Notes under the pieces: model-generated
What the model was told of the DNA's origin: nothing
The model's database searches: none
Seen by the model: only the letters and a program-made list of their open reading frames with translations
NCBI GenBank assembly: GCA_000151295.1
Contig: GG745346.1
Location: 62,166 to 126,165, forward strand
DNA: 64,000 nt
Reading direction: 5' to 3'
Source: Allomyces macrogynus ATCC 38327
Lineage: Eukaryota; Blastocladiomycota; Blastocladiomycetes; Blastocladiales; Blastocladiaceae
In this document: one piece after another, positions 11,895-21,738 of the stretch
Numbering within the stretch: position 1 is the first letter of the stretch
Layout: each line of letters opens with the position of its first letter
Made by a program: the position numbers and the translations under genes

Positions 11895-12427
11895 GCGGTT
11901 TTAGTGATGGTTTCCCTGGTTTTGCTGTCGTTTTGCGATTCCCTTTTGTTGTCGGCGCGCGCGGTGCGCAGGCGGCGCTGCTGCCACGCGTCGTTCGCGC
12001 CAGATGGCCGGTTTTTTTGGTTTCTCGTGTCGTGCCGTGCCGTGCCGTGCCCTGTCGTGTCGGTTTTGCTGGTGAAATGAAATAGACAGAAATGTGGAAT
12101 GAAGCGCTTGCACAAGACCATGTCCAGAACCAAACAAAGTGCGCCGTCCACGTCAAACACAACCGTTCGGATCTCATGTCAGTTGTCATTATTCCACGTC
12201 AAGCGCATAACTTGCTCGCCGACATCACGGTGCGACCAGCATTCTATAAATCCCCAGCACCAGCCGTCTTGGCCGCCCGCAATCCGACCCTCGACACGCT
12301 GTGAGACTCGCAAGAGTGCACCGGCACGAACGCGCCCATCCGGCCCACCCACCAACATCCTGCAGCTGTTCGGCCTCAATCCCTTATTTCCAAGCCGCAA
12401 CTTTGGAACCAGTTCTTCAAGCCGACC
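11895..12427. other. Intergenic region
   Basis: 3' flank of the scaffold gene and 5' flank of the SARAF gene. A (CGTGC)-type run occurs at about 12028-12060. Nothing coding was recognised. Confidence 0.45.
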
Positions 12428-13601
12428 ATGATGCTCAGCGACGTGCGCCCTCCTCGCACTCGCCACGCTCGGCGCCGTGCACCAACACGGGTCGCCGCGG
12501 CCATTGCAGTCGCCACTTTCGCGCTCGCCGCCGCGTCGAGTGCTCCCGTCGCGACTGCCTACCGCAGTTTCGCCGGCAACGACACGCCGCGGCGTGTCCT
12601 GCTCCGTGACATTGACACGTTGACCTTCACCAAGGGCGCCATGACCACGGGCCGCCGGTCGCGGCCGGTGTCGCAAATGGAGTGTGCGGGAGGCGACGCG
12701 TGCTGGGAACCGAACGCGCAGCCGGAAGTGATGCAGTGCAAGGTAAATTTAGATGTGATGATAGTGAGTGACCGCGCGATCGAGAGAAGCTGACGGTTGC
12801 AATTGGTTTGGTGTAGTCGGCCGGATGGGACGGTCGCGACGTGCAGTGGACGTGTAAGGCGCAGCTCGAAGACTACTACCGGCTCGGCTCGGTACGCTTC
12901 TCCTCTTTCGCTACCTTCTCCACCCTCTCCACCCGCGCCTAACCCTCTCCTGTCACCAGACCACCGTTTCGTGCGAAGGCTACGCCTACCCCGACGACCC
13001 CTACGTCCTCGCCGGCTCGTGCGGCGTGCGGTACTCGCTCCACCTGACGTCCAAGGGCCGCGCGCGCCGCGACCAGCGCCGCGGCGATACCGGCAAAGTC
13101 ATTCGCAAACCGAACAACCCCGATTCCGATTCGGGCATTTCCGGCTTCCTCTGGTTCATCGGCATTGCCGCGGCCATGTTCGGCTTTGCCAAACTCGTGG
13201 CCGCGTGCGCCGCGGCCAAGGTGAACGACCCGGATAATTTGCACCAGGGGCCGCCGCCGCCGTACCCGGGCGCGTACGAGCCTGTCCCGCCGGGACCCGG
13301 TGCTGGTCCAGCTGGAGGGAGCGGACCGGGGTTCGGGACGGGGCTGGCGGCGGGGGCCGCTGCGGGGGCCGCCGCGGGGTACATGGCGGGCCATGCGGCG
13401 GCCGCGCCCAGGCCGTGGGACCGGTCGTGGGAGCGGCAGCGCGAGCGCGAGCGGCAGTGGGAGTGGGAAAGGGAGCGCGAACGGGAGAGGGAGCGGGAGC
13501 GCGCGAGGGAGAGAGAACGCGAGCGGATGCGGCGTGAGCGGTCAGCATCGCCGCCGCGCACGTATACGAGTGAGGGGTATGGCGGGACGGAGCGGCGGTA
13601 G
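12428..13601 (+). CDS. SARAF: SARAF/TMEM66 orthologue, regulator of store-operated calcium entry
   Basis: Single-pass ER membrane protein. In animals SARAF binds STIM and promotes slow inactivation of store-operated Ca2+ entry. Exons 12428-12742, 12817-12891 and 12960-13601 give 343 aa (human 339). It has an N-terminal signal segment (AAAIAVATFALAAASSAPVATA) and a luminal Cys-rich domain. The domain's family landmarks run in order: LRDIDTLTF, an MECAGGDACW pair, VMQCK, SAGWDGRDVQWTCKA, TTVSCEGYAYPDDPYVL and AGSCGVRYSL. One transmembrane helix (GFLWFIGIAAAMFGFAKLV) follows. The cytosolic tail starts Pro-rich (PPPPYPGAYEPVPPGPG), then Gly/Ala-rich, then has an Arg/Glu block and the family-like C-terminus GYGGTERR. 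All three exons are needed to assemble the luminal domain, which supports the splice sites. An alternative ATG is at 12431. Confidence 0.9.
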
Positions 13602-13956
13602 GCAGGCCGCGGATTGGGAAGGATGCAAAGGAATGGAATCGCGGTGGCTTTGGAGAACTGCAAGTTGGGAGAACGGAGAACAGGCATGCGACGCGGCCAG
13701 GTGACCGACATTTACCAGCGGAAACGCGCCGCAGCACCACTCTCGCTCCGTTGCCGCCGCATCGACGGCGAAGCTGCATTAGCTGCACGTCGACGTTCAG
13801 CACCGAATCGGCCCCACGACGGCGCCCGACTTGCCGCATCTGCGCCGCGCCGCATAACAATCGCCGTCGACCGCCGAGGCAGCACCCGTTTTCGAGCAGG
13901 ATCCTGCTCGACTCTGCCGCATCGCAAGCGCCACCTCCACATTTTGCACGACACTC
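13602..13956. other. Intergenic region
   Basis: Separates SARAF and the C2 gene, both on the plus strand. No convincing gene; it may include an upstream non-coding exon of the C2 gene. Confidence 0.4.
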
Positions 13957-14805
13957 ATGCGCGACCACCACGACGACCAAACCGACGACACGGCGCCGCG
14001 CCGTCCGCGGCCCACGATGCGCGCGTCCGTCGACCACCTGCTCGAGTCGGCAGGGTCGCTCCTGACCGCCAACCTGCTCGACCCGATCCGTCGCGCAGTG
14101 AGCCCGCGACCCTTGCCGGGCACGCCGCGGTCGTCGCACGCGTTCCCGCGCCGGTCGGTTGATTCGTACGAGTCGGTTGAGGACGGGGGCGTGAATGACC
14201 GCGCGTTGCAGGTGGATGGGCCGCAGGTGGTCGTGACGATTAGTACGTATGCCGTGATGTGAGCACACATGGGGAAGATGAATGACGCTGACGAGCATGT
14301 TCCCAACGTAGTCGAAGCTGCACACCTGCCCGACGCCGACATCCTCTCGCGCATCGACCCGTATTTCAAAGTTTACGGCGAGCTCGTCGACCCGCCGCCC
14401 CCCACCTCCCCGACCTCCCCCTCATCTTCCTCGGGCGACCACCACGCGCCGCCCGGCATGTCCCTGCTCGCACACTCGCCGCGCGCACACAAGAATGCCG
14501 GCCGCAACCCGACGTTACTCGAACCGCTCGCACTCGGCGTACCCCTCCGCGCGCTCGCCGGAGACCACCTCGAGCTGCAAGTCTGGGAATCGAACAAGTG
14601 GCCGTTCCCGCATGAAAAGCTCGGGACGGTCACGATCCCGATTGACGCTCTGCGCCGTGGGGATTTTGTGGACCGGTGGTTGGACGTGCGGGATAAGAAG
14701 GGGCGCCGCGGGAATGGCGAAGTGCATGTGCGCGTCGTCGAAGTGGATCTCGGGTTGCGTCGCGGGTCGGTGGAGATCGAGGTGGTGCCGCCGGGCGCGG
14801 GTTAA
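13957..14805 (+). CDS. C2-domain protein
   Basis: Predicted phospholipid/Ca2+-binding C2 protein, 259 aa, from exons 13957-14242 and 14312-14805 (69-bp intron). The N-terminal 80 residues are Arg/Pro/Ser-rich and probably disordered. Splicing assembles the C2 core: strand 1 VVVTIIEAAHLPDADILSRIDPYFKV carries the Asp residues expected at the first Ca2+ loop (given here only as the positions around 14230-14370). Then LELQVWESNKWPFPHEKLG and a final strand EVHVRVVEVDL follow. The insertion between the first and later strands is Pro/Ser-rich and long for a C2 domain. No transmembrane segment or catalytic domain is attached, so the role is unassigned. The start codon is the first ATG after an upstream stop; further 5' exons cannot be excluded. 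Confidence 0.7.
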
Positions 14806-14966
14806 CGAGTCGCGCGCGTGTTTTGGGGTCCGTCATTTTTTTGGTGGCAAGTTGCGCGACGTGCACAGCGACGCCGCGCAGGTGCTTTTGGGGGTGATCT
14901 TTGTAAATACAAGTATCAGGTCTATTGCAACTAGCAAACTGGCCATCACGCGCCCAGCTCGACTCC

Positions 14967-16835
14967 CTACTTGCGATCCACTCCCTCATCCTCCTCATCA
15001 CGATCCTTGACCGCTCCACCCGGTGCCGCCGCGAGCCGCACTGTATCATCTCCAGGGTCGCTCTCCACCTCCTCGCCCTCCTCACCATGCGCCTCGTTTC
15101 CAGTCCCACGCGCTCGCCACCACCGCTCCTGCTCCTCCTTGGCCGCGACTTCGGCCTTCCTCGCCTGGTCCTTGAATATCACATACCGCGCGACCACGTG
15201 CCAAAGCAACCCGCCACCGAGCAACCCACCAGCGACAATCCACATCGGCGGGTCGACAAACGCCGCCAATCCCAAACACACGACCGTGCCCGCAGCCCCG
15301 AACCACACTGGGTACCGCCGATCCCTCGCGTCCAGCCGCATTGCAGCGACATTGCACGCCGCATAGTAAATCAAGACGGTTACCGACGATAGAGTCCACG
15401 ACTTGGCAATCGCGCCACGGACCGCGACCGCAATCGCTACCATGATCGCGCCCGAGAACACGACCGCGGCCGCGGGGACCGGCGCTGCGCGGTTCCCCAC
15501 GGGCGGGGTCACGAGCACCGCGAATGGGCGCGGGGGTAAGTCGCCACGCTTGGCGAGCGCATAGACCATGCGCGACACGCCCAGGACCAGGTTCAGCACG
15601 ACAGCCGCGGTCGCCGCCATCGCGCCGACCCCAAGAATCACTGCCGAGGCAAGGGAGGCCACGGGGAAGGCTGCGGTCGCCACGGCGATCAGCGGCACGC
15701 GCGACCCGGGGGTCCCAGGCAGGAGGCCGGGTGGGGCCAAGTCCGTGAGTGTCGGGGCCGTGACGATCGCGACGGCCGCAACGCCCATGTATACGGCGGC
15801 CGATGCGAGCACCGTCGCCATAATCGCGCGCGGTAACGTCGTGCGCGGACGGCGCACTTCGTCGCCGAGCGTCGCCACTCGGCCGTAACCCGTGAACGCG
15901 ACAAACATGAGCGCCGAGGCTTCGAGGAGGTTGGCGACGGGAGATCGGTCGCGGTGGTCCGGGAGGGTAGTGGACCAGAAGGGCGTCAGCGCGCCGCCGG
16001 TCCCGTTTTGCGCGGCGGCGACGATACCCGTGATGATAAAGTAGGTGAGCGAGACGAGGGAGATGGTTAGGATCGTCCAGTTGGCTTGGTTCGATTGCTT
16101 GAGTCCGACGAGGGCGAGTAGCGTCGCGACGAGGATCACGCCCACGGCGATGCCGGTCACGGCGCCGAGGTCCGGGGTCGAGGAGGTGCCGTTGGTGAAG
16201 TCGCCGTTGATCAGCGCCATCAGGTAGGAGGCAAAGGCGAGTGCCGATGACGCGCTAAGATCGTTTTCATACCACGAACGGGTCAGTCTCGGACACGGTG
16301 TGATTTCGGCCAGTGTCTCGAGGAAGTGAACGTACGCGCTCGCTGTCTTTGCGCACAGAAACATCCACCCGGCCGCGAATCCGACCGCCGGGTGCACGAG
16401 CCGGTAGGCGTACTCGTACGTGCCGCCTGTAGGGATAGTCCACCGACAAATGTGAGCACACTGTTCGATCCGCGATGGAAACGCGGCAACTGTCCACCGG
16501 GGAAGACGTGCGTACCGGAGACGGGCATGGCCGCAGCCAACTGGGCCGAATTCAACGCGTTGAACGTGGCCGTCAGGCACGCGATTGCGGTAGCGACCAG
16601 CACGCCGCCGCCCGTGATCTGCGCGGCGTGGCCGATCGTCACGTAGACACCCGTGCCAATGATCGATCTAAATTGGCGTTGTGAACGGAACCACTTCCCA
16701 TCAGTTGACGGACGCTTCACTCGGCCTGGATCGCGTGAAGAGTGGTATGTACGAAAGACCCAGGCCCACGGCGCCAACGACACCGAGCTGTCGGCGCAGT
16801 TGCAAAGGCGGGACGGCGCCGCCGGTGCTGGTCAT
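14967..16835 (-). CDS. APC-family amino acid transporter
   Basis: Multi-pass amino acid/polyamine/organocation transporter, probably at the plasma or vacuolar membrane; substrate not predictable. Exons 16835-16753, 16667-16516 and 16426-14967 give about 564 aa. Splicing restores the substrate-site signature of TM1 (VGAVGLGLSSIIGTGVYV) and the TM2-TM3 junction (AMPVSG joined to GGTYEYAYR). About twelve hydrophobic helices follow, including the conserved TM6 stretch EASALMFVAFTGYGR and the loop LGDEVRRPRTTLPRAI. The tail is charged. A 42-bp in-frame stretch near 16257-16300 has GT...AG ends and may be a retained mini-intron, which would remove 14 residues between TM3 and TM4. The ATG at 16835 precedes a typical basic N-terminus (QLRRQLG). 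Confidence 0.85.
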
Positions 16836-17288
16836 TCTTGGTGTTCGGATGCAAGTCCTCGAGTCGTGAATGGGAGAGTTGATCCGTCGCTTCTTGGACA
16901 AAGCGGTTGTTGGATGGTCCTGGTTTCGTCGTCGGCTGCAGCGCGCGGGCGGGGGTGTGGCCGATATTTATTGCAGTTGCCGTCGCCGTGGTTCTGCGCC
17001 AGCGCCACAAGTTGCGGAGAGTGGGGGTAGTGGAGAACGAGGGCAAAAATGCACGACGAGGTTCACGACGACGTCGAGGCGAGAATATGCAGCACCTCCA
17101 ACACGTTTTCGTGCAGCTCAGGTGCGAGACGCATGCGATCACTGCTTCCAGCCGCGAGACACGAAAGCACAGAGTATTCGTGCGCTGAACCGGTGCTCGG
17201 CGAGAAATGCCCCGAAAACATGCACACGCTTGCTCCAGCGCAAACGGAGATGAGAGCATCTACCATCGTCTATATTCCACCGGCACAA
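16836..17288. other. Intergenic region
   Basis: 5' flank of the transporter and 3' flank of the Cys-rich receptor-like gene, both on the minus strand. No gene recognised. Confidence 0.45.
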
Positions 17289-18995
17289 TCAACCGCGCGC
17301 CAGCCGCACCGGTGCCGGCGCAGGCGAATTAAACACAACCGGCGTGAACTGCGTCGTTGGCAAGTACAGCTCCTCGTCGCCGTCCACGACCGAACCGCGC
17401 GGCGGTGCCGACGAGGTCGGAAGGTACACGGGCTCCGTCTCCTCCACCTGGCGCGGCCCCGTGGTCGGCAGGTAGACGGGATCCTCGCCAACGACCGGCC
17501 TGAGTGCAGTTTCGGCCGTGGGCCATGTTGGTGGAGGCCGCATAAAAGTCTGAGCGGCACCGGGCGTCTGCGGAACGGGTACCGGCATGGACATGAGCCC
17601 GGGAGTGAACGTGGGCAAGATGGGCCTCGGGGTGGGCATCTCGAGGATGGTCGAGCCGCGGGTCATTGACGGGATCGTGGTGGGGGTCGGCATTGGAATT
17701 GGGATCGGCACGGGCGATGGGACAGGCATGCGGAGCGCGCCGGGGATCGGGGAGGTCGGTGGACTCGTCGTGAAGTCGATATCCGGCGACGCGGGTTGCG
17801 GTGCAGTTGTCGGCGGGGTGGACGTGGTGCACCCAGTCGCTGTCGATCCACTGGTGGCGGGCGGCGTGCTTGGTCGCGAAGACAACACCGACGTGGTGGG
17901 ATCGGTCTCGTGCCGGCCCTCCTGCGGCTTGGTGGTGGTCGGCTCGAGCGTCTCCTCGGTCACAATAACGTGAATCGTTTCGCCCGCGTCGTTTGCAAAC
18001 GCACGCGTCGTCCTGCGCGTCGTACGCCCGTTCTTGGTCGTCGTTTCGATCCTCGTCGACACGAGAACCAGACGGTCAGCGTTTTTGGTCGCGCCGGCTG
18101 CAGCAGCGCTCGGCTTGCTGGTCGGCAGCTTGGCCGGTTGCTCTGTGCTGGATCGCGTGCAACACTGCAGCAGGACCAAGATGGACGCGAAGCCCACGAC
18201 GACCCCGCCGATAATCCCCATGATCTCACCTGAACTCGACGAGCTGCTGCTGCCCTGCGTCGACGACGACGCGTCGGTCGTGGAACTGCTCGACTCGGGC
18301 CACCCGGCAGATGTCGACCTCGGGTTGCTCCCAAAAGACGACTGCGTCGTCGATGTTGCGCTGCTGCCAGACATGGACGTCGAAGTTGGCGCCGACCCGA
18401 CCTCTGCCGACGGCCGTGTGGGCGATCCGGCCGCGGGCGCCGCCGACGGCGTCGTGGCCGTGGAGCTCTTTGGCGCGGTCGGCGACAGCGAGCCCGTGCA
18501 CGTGTTTGAGCCGGGATCGCACGAGAGCCCGTCCTGGCACTGGTGGTCGTAGAGCCATGGCGCATCCCACTTGGACTTGCTCGAGACACAGACACCGCCC
18601 ACGCCGAGGCGTGGCACGCACGAGTTCGACTTGTCGCAGTAGGTGGACGGATCCTGGTGGTGGGTGTGAGGCGCGGTCAGCGACAAGGAGCAAGCTAGAA
18701 TGGGCGAAATGGCCGCTGGCAACGGACGTACGTAATCGTAGCAAAATCCGCTAGGCGCCGAGCACATTTTAGGCATGCAACGGTCTTTGACGCACTTTTC
18801 AAAGACTGGGTCGCACCCGTGCGAGGCTGTCAGGCTGGCAGTGTGCGGCATGTCATTTCCAGGCAAGCAACGTCACGCACCACCGCCCTCGCAATCATTG
18901 CTGGACGAGCAGGGCCCAACCCCGCCGCGGACAAGTGCTGGAAACAGGAGAAGGATGGCGAGCGCCGTTGTGGCCAAGACTGTACGTCGCGGCAT
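17289..18995 (-). CDS. Single-pass Cys-rich receptor-like protein A with C-terminal LYLPTT repeats
   Basis: Unrecognised family. Exons 18995-18881, 18826-18732 and 18653-17289 (introns 54 and 78 bp) give 524 aa. It has an N-terminal signal peptide (VLATTALAILLLFPALVRG) and an ectodomain with about 13 Cys. Landmarks are CMPKMC, TYCDKSNSCVPRL and HQCQDGLSCDPGSNTC, a spacing reminiscent of Dickkopf-like Cys-rich modules. A Ser/Thr-rich mucin-like stalk and one transmembrane helix (IMGIIGGVVVGFASILVLL) follow. The cytosolic tail of about 290 residues is Pro/Thr-rich and ends in three copies of an acidic-x-[LV]-Y-L-P-T-[TS] motif (encoded at about 17352-17380, 17411-17439 and 17461-17487). It is a tandem paralogue of the next gene, sharing intron positions and phases. 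A receptor or wall sensor is the simplest reading; no enzymatic domain is visible. Confidence 0.7.
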
Positions 18996-19710
18996 CGGTT
19001 GACGTGCGTCGCCGACACAGCTCATGTTGGATTTGTGGAATGGTGAAGACTGTGCAGGATCCGGCTCTTCAGGCCCTTGGCCCGCTCGTATCATGGCGTC
19101 GTGTGGTGTTGCAGCTTGGGTGGCGATGGAATGCAGATCTCGGGTTGATAGAACAAGTTTGGTGCGTTTGCTGGTTCACAGTGGCAGTCGGACATGCAGC
19201 GCGCGCGTGGCAATGTTGATGCGGGCCGTGCCCGCGAGAGCACAGTGGCACTAAAGAAGGAGCGCGAACCATGTTTCGTCGAGAACATTCCTCTCCAACG
19301 TTGACATGGCGCCGATCAGTGTGTGGCGAGACTGGGGGGTGTGGAATGACAAGCCACAGAGCACCAGGGACATGTTTCTTTCGGTTGAAACGTGTGCGAA
19401 AGATGAAACGAATGACGAGTCTCCGTTGTGATTTGTTCCCGGCGCCCACCCTCTCGGTCGGCCGACTTTGATCTGAACTGATTTCAGGATATGATTTATG
19501 GACCAGTTCGAGCATGTCGGGTGGAGAATGCGTATTGCTACGCGGTCGAGCTCATATAAGAGAACGAGCCGACATTGTCACCAACGGCCCCATGTTCCGA
19601 CTCGCTACTTGAGCAACTTGAACAGCTGCGGTCAAGTTCCCAATGCTCAAATACCGACATGAACGAGACCATGTATCTCTCCAGAGATCAAAGCCACCTT
19701 GCGGAATACA
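18996..19710. other. Intergenic region between tandem paralogues
   Basis: Promoter side of receptor-like gene A and 3' side of gene B. No coding region recognised. Confidence 0.45.
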
Positions 19711-21019
19711 TCAGCTGCGCGGCGCGTTCTGCGACGGCGGCAGGAACAGCTCGTCGTCCTCCACCGGCTGACGCGGTGCAGCGGGTGTCGTTGGGAGGTA
19801 CAGCGGATCCGGATCCGGAACGGCAGCCGCCAGTCCCGACGTTGGAAGGAATAAGGGATCCGGGTCGACCGCGACCGCGACGCTGCCAGGAAGGGGTGGG
19901 AGATCGCGATGCGCGTCTGCAACGGGAGATTCGGGCCCAATCTCGTGCCGGTTGTCCCTCGCCGGGAGCTGCGGCGGCACCGTTTCGACAACCACGACCG
20001 ACATCATGGGCTGGTTGACATTGCCCACCGCAGCGTGCGCCGTCGTTTGCGCCGTGAGCCCGGCTTGTGGCGTCGCTTTAGCCGACACAAGTTGCGTGCC
20101 AGCAGGACTGCCCGTGCCAGCGGCGGCCGCGTTCACCGACGCGCTCTCCTGCGAAACGGCGGGAACTTGCGCGGGCACCGGCGAATGGCGCGCGTCCTGC
20201 GCAGCCTTGGGGTTCCGGCGCCACCGGATCGCAAAGACGACGAGGAGCAAACCCGCGACAACAGCGGCGACAATGATCAGGATCTGCGCCATGGTGAGCC
20301 CACTGCTGCTCGACCCGGCATTGTCCACTGTCGAACCCGCCGTGCTGTTTGTCACATTCGACGAGGAGGTCGGCGTCGATGCGGGGTTGGACGGCGTTGG
20401 CAACGCGGTGCGCGACGACGACGACGAGGTCGTAGACGTCGTGTTGGTCGAGCGGCCCGATAAAATGCATTTGCTGGACGCGGCGTCGCACGTCAGCCCG
20501 TCCTGACACTGGTTCGCGTTCATATACACCGGATCGTTCTTGCCCTTTAAAGTCGAGCACATGTCGCCAGCGCTGAGCCGACGCACGCACGAGTACGCCG
20601 CGTTACAGTACGTGCCCGAGTCCTACCGGTGATAGCAAACCAAGTCGAGGATCAGCGACGGAAATGGGTTGCCACGGTCAAGTCTCGAAGGGTGCAAAAA
20701 TGCGAATGTACATAATCGATGCACGTCCCCTTGGACCCCGTGCACGTTTTGGGCATGCACTTGTCGTTGCCTGAGCATTCTTCCGAGGCTGGTCAAGCAT
20801 TGGAGAGTCGTGGTCGTGTTCGGGGTGAGCTGCATCGGATCCGTGCAAGAGAATCCGCTCAGGAAACGCACTCCTGTCGCAGTCCTTGTCGGACGCACAT
20901 GGCGCGAGGAGTTCACCATGAACAAGCGCGGGTAACAGCAGCAGCACGATGAGAACCATGGACCAGAGCGTCATGCGGCGCGCCGACTGGCGCGTGTGGC
21001 CACGCATTCTGATGATCAT
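19711..21019 (-). CDS. Single-pass Cys-rich receptor-like protein B with C-terminal LFLPTS/LYLPTT repeats
   Basis: Tandem paralogue of the 17.3-19.0 kb gene. Exons 21019-20872, 20788-20712 and 20622-19711 give 378 aa. Both introns fall at the same positions and phases as in paralogue A. It has a signal peptide (WSMVLIVLLLLPALVHG) and an ectodomain of 12 Cys that all have a counterpart in A (CMPKTC, TYCNAAYSCVRRL, NQCQDGLTCDAASSKC). A Ser/Thr stalk and a transmembrane helix (AQILIIVAAVVAGLLLVVFAI) followed by RWRR complete the membrane part. The cytosolic tail is shorter than in A and diverged. It still ends in three motif copies (DPDPLFLPTS, DPDPLYLPTT, EDDELFLPPS), so the motif array is the conserved part of the tail. 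The start at 21019 was preferred over 20974 only for length; both give a signal peptide. Confidence 0.7.
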
Positions 21020-21738
21020 TGCTGTTCGTCGAGACAAGCAACTTGAGCGTTGCGGTTGATCTCGGGTTGGTTGCTGCCTTGCTTGACGTGTCCAGAGGAG
21101 AGAGGAGGAAGAAAGACAGGGACGCTGGGCATTCTAGGCCAAGTTAACATGCGACAACCAGCGCGTGGCGACCAGCGCGAGCGCTCGCGGCGGCGCTTTT
21201 TTGGGCGCTCGGCATTGACGAACGCAATGATGTGCTCTTAAAGTTGTTCGAGAATGCTGCCTGCGTGGGTCCCTGCCTCCTGGCAAAAGGCCGAGCGAAA
21301 GCCTTTGTGCAACAAACAGGTGGGTGATGTGGTGGAGCAATGAATGCCCCATTCATTTCGAGGCTGGCAACAACAGCAACCGCACTGACACGTTCACGTG
21401 AAGAGAAAGTGGAGCGTGGATTCGACGACTGCCCGGTTCGCGGACGAGATACCAATCCAACTTGCTGCACTCCGGTTGTGACCGGCCGGGCGCAAGGATG
21501 TGCTGCGACGCGTCGCGCTCGCTCTTGTCGCTCTGTTGGTCTGCAAGCAAGTTTCGGCAATATGATCGCACCAAGCGAGCAATTTCTGTCCACAACCACC
21601 ATCATTTGCGACGGCGAGTCGACGACGCCAAGTCATGGGCAGCGCGAAGCGTCACATCGACCACCGATGCGATGTGACAAACTTCACCAACTGCAATGCC
21701 TACCGACTTGGGCAGCTCGTTGTCAACCAGCCCGCGAC
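21020..21738. other. Divergent intergenic region
   Basis: Lies between receptor-like gene B (-) and the class C GPCR-like gene (+). An in-frame open stretch precedes the GPCR start but lacks recognisable content. It is likely to hold both promoters. Confidence 0.4.
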
